NCBI RefSeq assembly: GCF_009674665.1
Contig: NZ_WKJD01000002.1
Span: 92,188 to 156,187 of the forward strand
Reading direction: 5' to 3'
DNA length: 64,000 bases
Origin: Agromyces kandeliae
GTDB taxonomy: Bacteria > Actinomycetota > Actinomycetes > Actinomycetales > Microbacteriaceae
The position numbers and the translations under genes are program-made. Below the pieces are notes generated by a model, which was not told the DNA's origin, did no database searches, and saw only the letters and a list, made by a program, of their open reading frames with translations. Below, piece by piece: positions 1-8,967 of this stretch (positions are counted from its first letter, which is position 1; the number at the start of each line of letters is the position of its first letter).

Positions 1-402
1 GATGATCACGCCGTCGACGAGCCCGCCGGAGAGGTATCGCGCGACCCGATCCGTGTCGCGCTCGGTGTCGACGATCAGCACGGCCATCTGGTGGTCGGCC
101 TCCGACAGCCGGGTGTTGGCGCCGAGCAGGATCTCGCCGATGTTCGGGTCCTCGACGAACAGGGAGTGGGGCTCGTGGACGATGAAGCCGACGGCCTGGG
201 TGCGCTGCATGACGAGGTTGCGCGCCGCCGTGTTCGGCACGTACCCGACCTTCGCGATCGCCGCCTCGATCGCCTCGCGCGCGGCCGCGGAGACGTAGCG
301 CTCGCCGTTGACGTACCGGCTCACGGTGCCGCGCGAGACGCCTGCCTCGAGGGCGACGTCGTGCACGGTGGCCCGCTTGGAGCGCGTCGGCTTCGTCGTC
401 AT
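1..402 (-). CDS. LacI-family transcriptional regulator, N-terminal part (cut by window edge)
   Basis: The first 134 residues are present and the rest lies beyond base 1. Residues 13-60 form a LacI helix-turn-helix (TVHDVALEAGVSRGTVSRYV) followed by the hinge-helix region, then the start of a periplasmic-binding-like effector domain (VGFIVHEP). The gene is divergent from the beta-galactosidase cassette, so it is probably its local repressor, sensing a galactoside or galactose derivative; the ligand is inference. The ATG at 402 is chosen because the -10-like TACAGT (415-410) ends 7 nt before it and there is no Shine-Dalgarno, which suggests a leaderless mRNA. Confidence 0.9.
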   Translation of the reverse strand, partial: MTTKPTRSKRATVHDVALEAGVSRGTVSRYVNGERYVSAAAREAIEAAIAKVGYVPNTAARNLVMQRTQAVGFIVHEPHSLFVEDPNIGEILLGANTRLSEADHQMAVLIVDTERDTDRVARYLSGGLVDGVII

Positions 403-428
403 GCGACTCACTGTAGCGCTGAGGGGTG

Positions 429-457
429 TTGACATCGGGGAGGCGGCGAGCCACTCT
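429..457 (+). promoter_or_regulatory. Promoter of the galactoside operon
   Basis: A perfect -35 TTGACA (429-434) is followed after 17 nt by a weak -10 CACTCT (452-457). The -10 runs into the first operator palindrome (455-472), so repressor binding would block RNA polymerase. The -35 is seen directly; the -10 assignment is inferred from spacing. Confidence 0.55.
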
Positions 458-472
458 GTGTACGTTCACAGA
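455..472 (+). promoter_or_regulatory. LacI operator 1 of galactoside cassette
   Basis: TCTGTGTACGTTCACAGA is an 18-bp palindrome with one mismatched pair. A second copy differing at one base lies 46 bp downstream. It sits between the divergent lacI-type gene and GH42 and overlaps the inferred -10, as expected for a repressor site. Confidence 0.75.
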
Positions 473-500
473 AATCGCCTCGATGACTCGCTCGGCCAGA

Positions 501-518
501 TCTGTGCACGTTCACAGA
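501..518 (+). promoter_or_regulatory. LacI operator 2 of galactoside cassette
   Basis: TCTGTGCACGTTCACAGA differs from operator 1 at a single base (T to C at position 7). It lies in the 5' leader, 26 bp before the GH42 start. Two sites 46 bp apart suggest cooperative binding or a roadblock role. Confidence 0.75.
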
Positions 519-543
519 ATCAACGACGATCACCGGGAGCACC

Positions 544-2613
544 GTGGACCACCCCGCGACGACGCTGGCGCCGATCCCGCCGCTGCAGGCCGAGCCTGCA
601 CCCGCCGCCGCCCGCCCCCGCTTCCAGCACCAGGGCATCGCGTTCGGATGCGACTACAACCCCGAGCAGTGGGAACCGGCCGTCTGGCGCGAGGACGTCG
701 CGCTGATGCGCGATGCGGGGGTCGACCTCGTCGCGATCAACGTCTTCGGCTGGGCCGCCCTCCAGGGCCCCGACGGTGCCTTGGACTTCGCCGCGCTCGA
801 CGAGGTGATCGAGCTGCTCCACGCCGCAGGCATCCGGGTCAACCTCGGCACCGGCACCTCGTCGCCGCCGCCGTGGCTCACCGCGCGCCACCCCGAGATC
901 CTCCCCGTCGTGGAGGACGGCACCACCCGGTACCCCGGCGGGCGACAGGCATGGTGCCCGAGCTCCCCGGTCTTCCGCCGGTACGCGCTCGCGCTCGTCG
1001 AGGCGGTCGCCGAGCGCTACGGCGAGCACCCGGCCGTCGAGCTCTGGCACGTGTCCAACGAGCTCGGATGCCACAACGCCCTGTGCCACTGCGACGAGAG
1101 CACTCTGGCGTTCCGGCGCTGGCTGCGCGCTCGATACGGCACCATCGACGAGCTCAACCGGGCGTGGGGCACGAGCTTCTGGAGCCAGCGCTACACCGAC
1201 TGGGACGAGATCCTCACGCCGAGGCTCACGATCTCCAGCCGCAACCCCGGGCAGGTGCTCGACTTCCACCGATTCGGCTCCGACGAACTGCTGGACCACT
1301 ACCGCGCCGAGGCCGACGCGATCCGCCGGCACAGCGCCCTGCCGATCACGACGAACTTCATGGTCACCGCGCACATCCGCGACCTCGACTACTGGTCGTG
1401 GGCGCCCGAGATGGACGTGATCGCGAACGACCACTACCTCGACCACCGCCTGAGCGAGCCCCGGGGCGAACTCGCCTTCGCGGCCGACCTCACCCGCGGC
1501 CTCGCGGGCGGCGAGCCGTGGCTGCTCATGGAGCACTCGACGGGCTCGGTCAACTGGCAGCCCGTGAACCTCGCGAAGGAGCCGGGCCAACTGCTCCGCA
1601 ACTCGCTGTCGCACGTCGCACGCGGCGCCGACGCGGTGTGCTTCTTCCAGTGGCGCGCCTCGCTGCAGGGCTCCGAGAAGTTCCACTCGGCGCTCGTCCC
1701 GCACGCCGGCACCGACACCGACCTGTGGCGCGAGGTCGTCGAGCTCGGGCGGATCGTCGGCGCACTCGACGAGGTGGCCGGCACGCGCGTGCACGCCGAC
1801 GTGGCGCTGCTGTTCTCGTGGGAGTCCTGGTGGGCCTCCGACGCCGAGAACCGCCCCACGCACGCCATCGAGTACCTCGACCAGGTGCACGCCCTCCACG
1901 GAGCGCTCCACGACCTCGGCGTCACCGTCGACGTCGTCCGCCCGGGCGCCGACCTCGCGGGCTACCGGCTCGTCGTGGCCCCGGGCCTCTACCTCGTCTC
2001 CGATGCGGATGCCGCAGCGCTCGACGAGGCCGTGGCATCCGGCACCCACGCCCTCGTGACCTTCTACAGCGGCATCGTCGACGAGCACGACCGCGTGCGC
2101 CCCGGCGGCTACCCCGGCGCGTGGCGCGACCTGCTCGGCGTGCGCGTCGAGGAGTTCGCGCCGGTGCTGCCCGGCACGCCGATCGCCCTCGAGTCCGGCG
2201 CCGCCGCGACGCTGTGGGCCGAGCGGCTCGAGGCGACGGATGCCGCGGTGCTCGACCGGTTCGCCGACGGGCCCGCCGCCGGTCGACCCGCCGTGACCCG
2301 CCGTGCGGGCGCCGACGGCGCCGGCGACGCGTGGTACGTCGGGACGATGCTCGGGCGCGACGACCTGCGATCCCTCGTCGGGCGAGCGCTCGAGGGCGCG
2401 GGGGTGGCACCCGTGCCCGGCGCATCCGCCGAGGTCGAGGTGACCCGCCGATCCGCCGACGGACGGGCGTACCTGTTCGTCGTCAACCACGGAGCCGACG
2501 ACGCCGACGTCGACGTTCACGGCACCGAGCTCGTGACCGGATCCGTCGTCGACGGGCGCCTCTCGGTGCCCGGCGGCACGGTCCGCGTGATCAGAGAGGA
2601 GGGAGCGGCATGA
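544..2613 (+). CDS. Beta-galactosidase, GH42
   Basis: A 689-residue cytoplasmic GH42 enzyme, a usual length for the family, that hydrolyses terminal beta-galactosides. The N-terminal TIM barrel opens with the family signature GCDYNPEQW. The acid/base is predicted as E173 in HVSNELG and the nucleophile as E330 in LMEHSTGS. The GH42 zinc cluster looks incomplete: C138, C181 and C183 are present, but the CxCxxC motif reads CHCDES, so the last Cys is missing. Start is GTG at 544 with GGGAG upstream; the stop overlaps the next gene by 4 bp (ATGA). It leads an operon with an ABC importer and alpha-galactosidase, so it probably acts on imported galacto-oligosaccharides. No signal peptide is seen. 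Confidence 0.92.
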   Translation: MDHPATTLAPIPPLQAEPAPAAARPRFQHQGIAFGCDYNPEQWEPAVWREDVALMRDAGVDLVAINVFGWAALQGPDGALDFAALDEVIELLHAAGIRVNLGTGTSSPPPWLTARHPEILPVVEDGTTRYPGGRQAWCPSSPVFRRYALALVEAVAERYGEHPAVELWHVSNELGCHNALCHCDESTLAFRRWLRARYGTIDELNRAWGTSFWSQRYTDWDEILTPRLTISSRNPGQVLDFHRFGSDELLDHYRAEADAIRRHSALPITTNFMVTAHIRDLDYWSWAPEMDVIANDHYLDHRLSEPRGELAFAADLTRGLAGGEPWLLMEHSTGSVNWQPVNLAKEPGQLLRNSLSHVARGADAVCFFQWRASLQGSEKFHSALVPHAGTDTDLWREVVELGRIVGALDEVAGTRVHADVALLFSWESWWASDAENRPTHAIEYLDQVHALHGALHDLGVTVDVVRPGADLAGYRLVVAPGLYLVSDADAAALDEAVASGTHALVTFYSGIVDEHDRVRPGGYPGAWRDLLGVRVEEFAPVLPGTPIALESGAAATLWAERLEATDAAVLDRFADGPAAGRPAVTRRAGADGAGDAWYVGTMLGRDDLRSLVGRALEGAGVAPVPGASAEVEVTRRSADGRAYLFVVNHGADDADVDVHGTELVTGSVVDGRLSVPGGTVRVIREEGAA

Positions 2614-3560
2614 CCGCACCCATGACCACCCCGACCGGCGTGCGCACCGCAGCGCGCGGCGGTGCCGGGACGACCCGGACGGCCAGGCGCCGCCGGGTGC
2701 AGCATCCCTGGGCGATCGTCGCGTTCGTCGCGCCGTTCGCGGCGATGTTCGCGCTGTTCTACCTCGTGCCGATCGGCGTGGCGATCTGGCAGTCGATGCT
2801 CGTCGTCGAGCGCGAGGGCACCTACGGCGCCGCGACGGAGGTCTTCGGAGGCTTCCAGCAGTACGCGCTCGTGTTCCAGAACGAGGCGTTCTGGTCCTCG
2901 GTCGGCCGGGTCCTGCTCTTCGGCGTCGTCCAGGTGCCGGTCATGCTCGGGCTCGCGCTGCTGTTCGCGCTCCTGCTCGACTCTCCGCTGGTCCGCGGCA
3001 AGAAGTTCTTCCGGCTCGCCTTCTTCGCCCCGTACGCGGTGCCGGGCGTCATCGCGGCGATCATGTGGGGCTTCCTCTACTCGCCGAACCTCTCGCCGTT
3101 CGAGGCGCTCACGAGCCGCGTCGACCTGCTCTCCGCCGACTTCGTCCTCTGGGCCATCGCGAACGTCGTGACGTGGGTGTTCGTCGGCTACAACATGCTG
3201 ATCATCTACTCGACCCTGCTGGCCATCCCGCAGGAGGTCTACGAGGCCGCCCGCATCGACGGCGCGGGCCAGGCCCGCATCGCCTGGTCGATCAAGATCC
3301 CGCTCGTGCGCCCGGCGCTCGTGCTCACCGCGGTGCTGTCGATCATCGGCACGCTCCAGCTGCTCGCCGAGCCGCAGACCTTCCGGTCGTTCAGCTCGGC
3401 CGTCACGAGCACCTACACGCCGAACATGACGATCTACGCGACGAGCGCGGTTCCGAACGTGTCGCTCGCCGCGGCGTTCTCGGTCGTGCTCGCACTGGCG
3501 ACGTTCATCCTCTCGTTCGCATTCCTGCGATTCGCCCGACGGAAGGGGGTGGACGCATGA
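2610..3560 (+). CDS. Carbohydrate ABC transporter permease, MalF type
   Basis: A 316-residue inner-membrane permease of the CUT1 family with about six transmembrane segments after an Arg-rich cytoplasmic N-terminus. The coupling EAA loop is seen near residue 212 (YEAARIDGAGQARIAW), where the ATPase docks. It overlaps both neighbours by 4 bp (ATGA junctions), so translation is coupled. It pairs with the permease at 3557 and the binding protein at 4557. No ATPase gene is in the operon, so a shared MsiK-type ATPase encoded elsewhere is the likely energiser; that is inference from how actinobacterial CUT1 systems usually work. Confidence 0.92.
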   Translation: MTAPMTTPTGVRTAARGGAGTTRTARRRRVQHPWAIVAFVAPFAAMFALFYLVPIGVAIWQSMLVVEREGTYGAATEVFGGFQQYALVFQNEAFWSSVGRVLLFGVVQVPVMLGLALLFALLLDSPLVRGKKFFRLAFFAPYAVPGVIAAIMWGFLYSPNLSPFEALTSRVDLLSADFVLWAIANVVTWVFVGYNMLIIYSTLLAIPQEVYEAARIDGAGQARIAWSIKIPLVRPALVLTAVLSIIGTLQLLAEPQTFRSFSSAVTSTYTPNMTIYATSAVPNVSLAAAFSVVLALATFILSFAFLRFARRKGVDA

Positions 3561-4504
3561 GCACCGCCATCGAACCCGAGGCCACCTCGGCCTCGCCCGC
3601 GGTGAACCCCCGCGGAATCGGGCGGCGCGGCGACGCCCACCCCGGTGCCACCCGCGGACGCGGTCCCCGCGAGAGCCTGTTCTCGCGCACGGGCGCCATG
3701 ATCGTGATGGCCGTCTTCACGTTCTACTTCCTGGTGCCAATCTGGTGGCTGCTCGTGGCCTCGACGAAGGACCGCGGTCAGCTCTTCAGCACCAACCCCC
3801 TCTGGTTCGCCGACTTCCAGCTGTTCGAGAACATCGGCGCGCTGTTCGACTACCGGAACGGCGTCTACCTGCGGTGGATCCTCAACAGCCTGCTCTACGC
3901 CGGGCTCGGAGCGGTCGTCGCGACGGTGCTCGCGGCCATGTGCGGGTACGCCCTCGCGAAGTACCGCTTCCCGGGTCGCGAGACGATCTTCAACGTGGTG
4001 CTCGGCGGCGTGCTCGTGCCGGCCACCGCGCTCGCACTGCCGCTGTTCCTGCTGTTCAGCCGCGTGCAGCTCACCGACACGTTCTGGGCGGTGTTCCTGC
4101 CGAGCGTCGTGAGCCCGTTCGGCGTCTACCTCTCGCGGGTGTTCGCCGAGGCATCCGTGCCCGACGAACTGCTCGAGGCGAGCCGGCTGGATGGCGCTGG
4201 GGAGCTCCGCACGTTCTTCACCGTGTCGATCCGGCTCATGTTCCCCGCGCTCGTGACCGTGTTCCTGTTCCAGTTCGTCACCATCTGGAACAACTTCTTC
4301 CTGCCGCTCATCATGCTGCGCAGCGAGGAGCTGTTCCCGGTCACCTACGGCCTCTACGCGTGGAACTCGACCATCAACCAGTTCCCCGAGCTGCGCACGT
4401 ACGTGCTCGTCGGCTCGCTGCTCTCGATCATCCCGTTGATCATCACGTTCCTGCTGCTTCAGCGCTACTGGCGCACGGGCCTCGGCTCCGGCTCCCTGAA
4501 GTAG
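3557..4504 (+). CDS. Carbohydrate ABC transporter permease, MalG type
   Basis: A 315-residue second permease of the galactoside importer. A basic, low-complexity N-terminal tail of about 45 residues precedes six predicted transmembrane helices. The EAA loop reads LLEASRLDGAGELRTFF near residue 207, and the C-terminus ends in the family-typical RYWRTGLGSGSLK. The ATG overlaps the stop of the first permease. It forms the membrane pore with that protein. Confidence 0.92.
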   Translation: MSTAIEPEATSASPAVNPRGIGRRGDAHPGATRGRGPRESLFSRTGAMIVMAVFTFYFLVPIWWLLVASTKDRGQLFSTNPLWFADFQLFENIGALFDYRNGVYLRWILNSLLYAGLGAVVATVLAAMCGYALAKYRFPGRETIFNVVLGGVLVPATALALPLFLLFSRVQLTDTFWAVFLPSVVSPFGVYLSRVFAEASVPDELLEASRLDGAGELRTFFTVSIRLMFPALVTVFLFQFVTIWNNFFLPLIMLRSEELFPVTYGLYAWNSTINQFPELRTYVLVGSLLSIIPLIITFLLLQRYWRTGLGSGSLK

Positions 4505-4531
4505 GCACCCCGCCCGGAGGCATCCGGGTGC
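4505..4531 (+). terminator. Intercistronic hairpin before the binding-protein gene
   Basis: CCCGGA (4513-4518) pairs with TCCGGG (4523-4528), and outer GCAC/GTGC can extend the stem. It lies between the second permease and the binding protein. No T-tract follows, so it is more likely an mRNA processing or stability element than a full terminator. Confidence 0.4.
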
Positions 4532-4556
4532 ACACCCCCACCGAGAAGAGGAAACC

Positions 4557-5885
4557 ATGCGACACACGAAACGAGCGGTCACCGCAGCCCTGCTCACCTC
4601 CGCCGCACTCGCGCTGACCGGATGCGCCGCAGGCGACGCGTCGTCGAGCGGCGACGCCGCCTCGTGCGAGCCCGCCGGCGAGGACGTCACGCTCGAGTTC
4701 ACCAGCTGGATCCCGGGCATCGAGGACGCCGTCGCGGCCTGGAACGACGAGAACCCCGACATCCAGGTCGAGGTGCAGACCGGTCCGAACGGCAACTCGG
4801 GCACCTACCAGAACTTCTTCAACCAGCTCGAGGCCGGCAATGCGCCCGACCTCGGCCAGATCGAGTACGACGCCCTGCCGAACTTCCGCGTGCAGGACGG
4901 CCTCGAGAACCTCGCCGTGTGCGAGGACGTCGTGGCTGCGCAGGACCAGTTCCTCGACTGGACGTGGGGCCAGGTCTCGCTCGGCACCGATGACGAGGCC
5001 TACGGGATCCCGCAGGACCAGGGCCCGATGGCGCTGTTCTACCGCAGCGACCTTTTCGAGCAGAACGGCATCGACGTGCCGACCACGTGGGACGAGTACC
5101 GCACGGCCGCGGAGGCGATCCGCGAGCAGGGCGGCTACATCACGAACTTCTCGCAGACCGACATCAACCAGTTCGCCGGCTTCGTCTGGCAGGCCGGCGG
5201 CGAGTGGTTCGCCAACGACGGCGACGCGTGGGACGTCGAGCTGACGAGCGACGCCTCGGTCCAGGTCGCCGAGTACTGGCAGGACCTCATCGAGAACGAC
5301 CTCGTCTCGACCTACCCCGCGTGGACCGACGAGTGGAACAACGCCTACAACTCGGGCGAGGTCTGGACCTGGAACTCCGCCGTCTGGGGCGCCAACTCGA
5401 TCGCATCGGGTGCGCCCGACACCGCCGGGAACTGGTCGGTCGCGCTCGCCCCGCAGTGGGCGTCGGGCGACGCCGCCGCCGGCAACTGGGGCGGCTCGTC
5501 GATCGCGGTCTTCAAGGGCACCGACCACCTCTACGAGGCGGCGAAGTTCGCGCTCTGGCTGAACACCTCGGATGAGGCGCTCACCATCCTCAACGAGCAG
5601 GCCGCGATCTACCCGGCCACGAAGGCCGGCCTCGAGCTGCCCACCCTCACCGCGGGCGTCGAGTTCTACGGCGGCCAGGCGATCTACGACGTGTTCGCCG
5701 AGGCGTCGACGCAGGTCGACCCCGACTTCGTGTGGGGCCCGACGATGACGCAGGTGTACGCCGACGTCTCCGACGGGTTCAAGGGCGCCGCCTCCGGCAG
5801 CAGCACGCTCGTGGAAGCGCTCGAGAAGGGGCAGGCGTCGACCATCGATGCGCTCGAGGCCCAGTCCATCCCGGTCGCGGAGTAA
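4557..5885 (+). CDS. Extracellular sugar-binding lipoprotein of ABC importer
   Basis: A 442-residue family-1 solute-binding protein. The signal peptide ends in the lipobox LTGC, giving a lipidated C23 anchored to the outside of the membrane. The mature part starts with a Ser/Gly/Asp linker, then the usual two-lobed fold (LEFTSWIPGIEDAVAAWNDENPDI). It captures the oligosaccharide and hands it to the two upstream permeases. The start is supported by GAGAAGAGG about 6 nt upstream. The binding protein follows the permeases rather than leading the operon, which is less common. The galactoside ligand is inferred from the flanking GH42 and GH36 enzymes. Confidence 0.92.
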   Translation: MRHTKRAVTAALLTSAALALTGCAAGDASSSGDAASCEPAGEDVTLEFTSWIPGIEDAVAAWNDENPDIQVEVQTGPNGNSGTYQNFFNQLEAGNAPDLGQIEYDALPNFRVQDGLENLAVCEDVVAAQDQFLDWTWGQVSLGTDDEAYGIPQDQGPMALFYRSDLFEQNGIDVPTTWDEYRTAAEAIREQGGYITNFSQTDINQFAGFVWQAGGEWFANDGDAWDVELTSDASVQVAEYWQDLIENDLVSTYPAWTDEWNNAYNSGEVWTWNSAVWGANSIASGAPDTAGNWSVALAPQWASGDAAAGNWGGSSIAVFKGTDHLYEAAKFALWLNTSDEALTILNEQAAIYPATKAGLELPTLTAGVEFYGGQAIYDVFAEASTQVDPDFVWGPTMTQVYADVSDGFKGAASGSSTLVEALEKGQASTIDALEAQSIPVAE

Positions 5886-5894
5886 CCTCACGCC

Positions 5895-8087
5895 GTGATC
5901 CATCACCTCCGTGCCGCGGGCGTCAGCCTCATCGTCGACGCCCGCGGCGCGGCCGTGCCCGCGGTGCTGCACTGGGGGAGCGACCTCGGAGCGCTCGCGC
6001 CGGATGCGCTCGGCGCGCTCGCCGCAGCGTCCGTGCCGGCCGTTCCGCCGTCGTCGATCGACACCCCGCTTCGGCTCAGCCTCGTCCCCACCATCGGCGA
6101 GGGCTGGTCCGGGCGACCGGGCGTGCAGTTCGCCCGCGACCCTGCCGCGGCGGACGGCCCGCTCGGGGCGGACGCGCTCCGCGCGCCCCGGTTCCGGCTT
6201 GACGCCGACTCGGTCGCGGCGCATTCGTCGACCGATGCCGCGGGCGGCACGATCACCTTCGAGGTCGTCGACGACGACGCCCGCGTGGCCGTCTCGTCGC
6301 GGCTCGAGCTCACGCCCGAGGGCGTGCTGCGGATCCGGCATCGCGTGGCCAACCGCGGCGAAGGCCCGCTCGCCGTCGCACGGCTCGCGACGATCCTCCC
6401 CGTGCCCGCCAGGGCGAGCGAGCTGCTCGACTTCAGCGGGCTCTGGGCGCGGGAGCGGCGCCCGATCCGCCGATCGCTCGACCACGGGGTGCACGCCCGC
6501 GAGTCCCGACACGGTCGCGGCGGGCACGACGACGCGTTCCTGCTCGTCGTCGGCACGCCCGGCTTCGGGTTCGGGCACGGCGAGGCGTGGGCGACGCACG
6601 TCGCATGGTCGGGCGACACCGAGGCCTGGGCGGAGCGCAGCGCGCTCGGCGCGGCGACGCTCGGCGGTGGCGAACTGCTCGCCCCGGGCGAGGTGGTCCT
6701 CGGGCCCGGCGAGGCGACGACCTCGCCGTGGGTCGTCGCCGTGCACTCGACGACGGGCCTCGACGGCCTCTCCGATCGCCTGCACCCGTGGATCCGCTCC
6801 TGGTCGACGATCGCGGGGCGCCCGCGCCCGGTCACCCTCAACACCTGGGAGGCGGTCTACTTCGACCAGTCGCTCGAGCGGCTGGAACCGCTCATCGACG
6901 CCGCCCGGCGGGTCGGCGTCGAGCGGTTCGTGCTCGACGACGGATGGTTCCTCGGGCGGCGCGACGATCGCCGCGCGCTCGGCGACTGGACGGTCGACCC
7001 GTCGGTCTGGCCCGACGGGCTCGGGCCGCTCATCGAGCGGGTCGCGTCGGCGGGCATGGAGTTCGGCCTGTGGGTCGAGCCCGAGATGGTCAGCGCCGAC
7101 TCGGAGGTCGCCCGCGCGCATCCGGACTGGGTGCTCGGCCGACCGGGCGACCCCGAATGGCGCTGGCAGCGCGTGCTCGACCTGACCGCCCCCGGCGCGG
7201 CCGACCACGTGTTCGCGGCGCTCGACGCGCTGCTCGCGGCGCACGACATCCGCTACCTGAAGTGGGACCACAACCGCGACCTGCTCGGCGGTTCGGCGCA
7301 CGCGCAGACCACCGCCCTCTACGCGCTCATCGACCGGCTGCGGGCGGCGCACCCCGGCGTCGAGATCGAGTCGTGCGCATCCGGCGGGGCGCGCATCGAC
7401 CTCGGCATCCTGGAGCGCACGGACCGGGTCTGGACGAGCGACACGAACGATCCGCTGGAGCGCCAGCCGATCCAGCGGTACACGGGGGTGCTGGTGCCGC
7501 CCGAGTACCTTGGATCCCACCTCGGCGCCGAACGCGCGCATACGACGGGGCGCGCGTCCGACCTCTCCTTCCGGCTCGCGACGGCGCTGTTCGGCAGCGC
7601 GGGCATCGAGTGGAACCTCGCGACGGCGACCGATGCGGAGCTCGACGCGGTGGCCGCGTGGACCGCGACCCATCGCCGGCTCCGCAGCCTGCTGCACGGC
7701 GGCCGCGTGGTCCGCGCGGATGCCGCCGATCCCGCCCAGGTCGTGCACGGCGTCGTCGCGCCCGACCGCCGCCACGCCGTCGTGTCGATCGCCGTCGTCG
7801 GCACGCCAGTCGCCGCGCTGCCGCCGGCCGTGCGGATGCCGGGGCTCGACCCCGACGCCGAGTACCTCGTGCGGCGCGTCGACCTCGGGCCCGTCCGGAC
7901 GATACAGGACACCGACCCGCCGTGGTTCGCGGACGGCGCGGTCCGCCTGCCCGGACGCGTGCTCGCCGAGGTCGGGCTGCCGATGCCGCTGCTCGCCCCG
8001 GAGCAGGCGCTCGTGCTCGAGCTCGTGGCCGACCGAGTCGATCGGTCCGCCCGCGGGGCTGACGGCGACGCCCCCGCTGCGGGATGA
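5895..8087 (+). CDS. Alpha-galactosidase, GH36
   Basis: A 730-residue GH36 enzyme of standard length that removes terminal alpha-galactose from raffinose-type sugars or galactosides. An N-terminal beta-sandwich is followed by the TIM barrel. The nucleophile is predicted as D458 in YLKWDHNRD and the acid/base as D516 in WTSDTNDP; the conserved ESCASGGARIDLG lies just before it. Start is GTG, 9 nt after the binding-protein stop, with no strong Shine-Dalgarno, so it is probably read through from the operon. No secretion signal is seen, so it acts on imported sugar. Confidence 0.92.
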   Translation: MIHHLRAAGVSLIVDARGAAVPAVLHWGSDLGALAPDALGALAAASVPAVPPSSIDTPLRLSLVPTIGEGWSGRPGVQFARDPAAADGPLGADALRAPRFRLDADSVAAHSSTDAAGGTITFEVVDDDARVAVSSRLELTPEGVLRIRHRVANRGEGPLAVARLATILPVPARASELLDFSGLWARERRPIRRSLDHGVHARESRHGRGGHDDAFLLVVGTPGFGFGHGEAWATHVAWSGDTEAWAERSALGAATLGGGELLAPGEVVLGPGEATTSPWVVAVHSTTGLDGLSDRLHPWIRSWSTIAGRPRPVTLNTWEAVYFDQSLERLEPLIDAARRVGVERFVLDDGWFLGRRDDRRALGDWTVDPSVWPDGLGPLIERVASAGMEFGLWVEPEMVSADSEVARAHPDWVLGRPGDPEWRWQRVLDLTAPGAADHVFAALDALLAAHDIRYLKWDHNRDLLGGSAHAQTTALYALIDRLRAAHPGVEIESCASGGARIDLGILERTDRVWTSDTNDPLERQPIQRYTGVLVPPEYLGSHLGAERAHTTGRASDLSFRLATALFGSAGIEWNLATATDAELDAVAAWTATHRRLRSLLHGGRVVRADAADPAQVVHGVVAPDRRHAVVSIAVVGTPVAALPPAVRMPGLDPDAEYLVRRVDLGPVRTIQDTDPPWFADGAVRLPGRVLAEVGLPMPLLAPEQALVLELVADRVDRSARGADGDAPAAG

Positions 8088-8094
8088 TCGGGGC

Positions 8095-8856
8095 ATGACC
8101 CTCCCCGTCCCCGGAGTTCCCGGCGAGTCCGACCAGCCCGGCGGCGACACGTATGCCGCGCTGCTCGTGCCGGCCTCGGCGGCATCGCGCGACGCCGTGC
8201 AGGCGGCGCTCCAGGAGTTCGCGTTCACGGGGTGGCTCGCACCCCCGTCGGTCGGCTGGGTCGTCGCGATCGCGGTGCCCGGCGATCGCGCGGTCGCGGC
8301 GGGCCGCCGCGGCGTGCTCGACGCGGGCGCCGCGATCGCCGAGTCACTGCAGGCTCCCGCGTTCGCGCTGCGCGTCCTCGTGGACCGCCAGCTCGTGCTC
8401 GCCGCGTGGGACGGCCGCGACGAGCTCGGTCGCTACTCGAGCGATCCGTCGCGCGAGCCCGGCGCTGACGAGGAGGTGCTCGACCAGCCCTTCGGCGCCG
8501 AGCACGCCGCGGCGTTCGCGGCCGCGGCCGGCGAGCCGGACGCGGCGGAGGAGCTGGAGGCGGTGCTCGCGGAGACGCTCGACCCCGACAGCGTGTTCGA
8601 GTCGGAGCGCCTCGCGCGCGTGCTGGGCATCCTCGGGATGCCCGGGTGGATCGTCGCGTCGGCCTCGCTGCCGAAGGACGTCCCCACCGGTCCCGCCGCC
8701 CGAGAGTTCGTCCGTCTCGGCGCGGGTGCGGCCGGGGCGTCGGGCATCGTGCGCGGGTGGATGACCGCGCGGGTGCGGAGCCGCACGACGCCGCCACCCG
8801 CGCTCGCCGACCCCCCTCGGGCGGACGATCCCGGCATCGACCCCTGGCTGCTCTGA
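8095..8856 (+). CDS. Hypothetical protein
   Basis: A 253-residue acidic soluble protein that I do not recognise. It has no signal peptide or membrane segment. The N-terminal half alternates hydrophobic strands and helices, the middle is Glu/Ala-rich, and the C-terminus is Arg/Pro-rich, ending DPWLL. The ATG is preceded by GATGAT with a 6-nt gap, so it may be leaderless, with its own promoter inside the end of the GH36 gene. No link to sugar use is evident. Confidence 0.7.
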   Translation: MTLPVPGVPGESDQPGGDTYAALLVPASAASRDAVQAALQEFAFTGWLAPPSVGWVVAIAVPGDRAVAAGRRGVLDAGAAIAESLQAPAFALRVLVDRQLVLAAWDGRDELGRYSSDPSREPGADEEVLDQPFGAEHAAAFAAAAGEPDAAEELEAVLAETLDPDSVFESERLARVLGILGMPGWIVASASLPKDVPTGPAAREFVRLGAGAAGASGIVRGWMTARVRSRTTPPPALADPPRADDPGIDPWLL

Positions 8857-8967
8857 GACGCCGATCCCGCCCGGCCGGTCGGACACGCACGACGGGGCTG
8901 GCCGTCCGGGCAGCGCGGGAGTAGCATCGCCCGCACCTGCCGGTCGGAACCGCCTGAGGAGGTCGCC

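Noticed and set aside
426..3560. Plus-strand frame running through GH42 into the permease as one 1044-residue protein
   Set aside because: Only the last 316 residues have permease character; the rest is an out-of-frame Arg-rich shadow of GH42.
4443..8228. Very long minus-strand reading frame (about 1260 codons) opposite the binding-protein and GH36 genes
   Set aside because: It lies antisense to two clear enzymes, has His/Arg/Glu-rich low-complexity sequence and no motif; it reflects GC-biased third positions.
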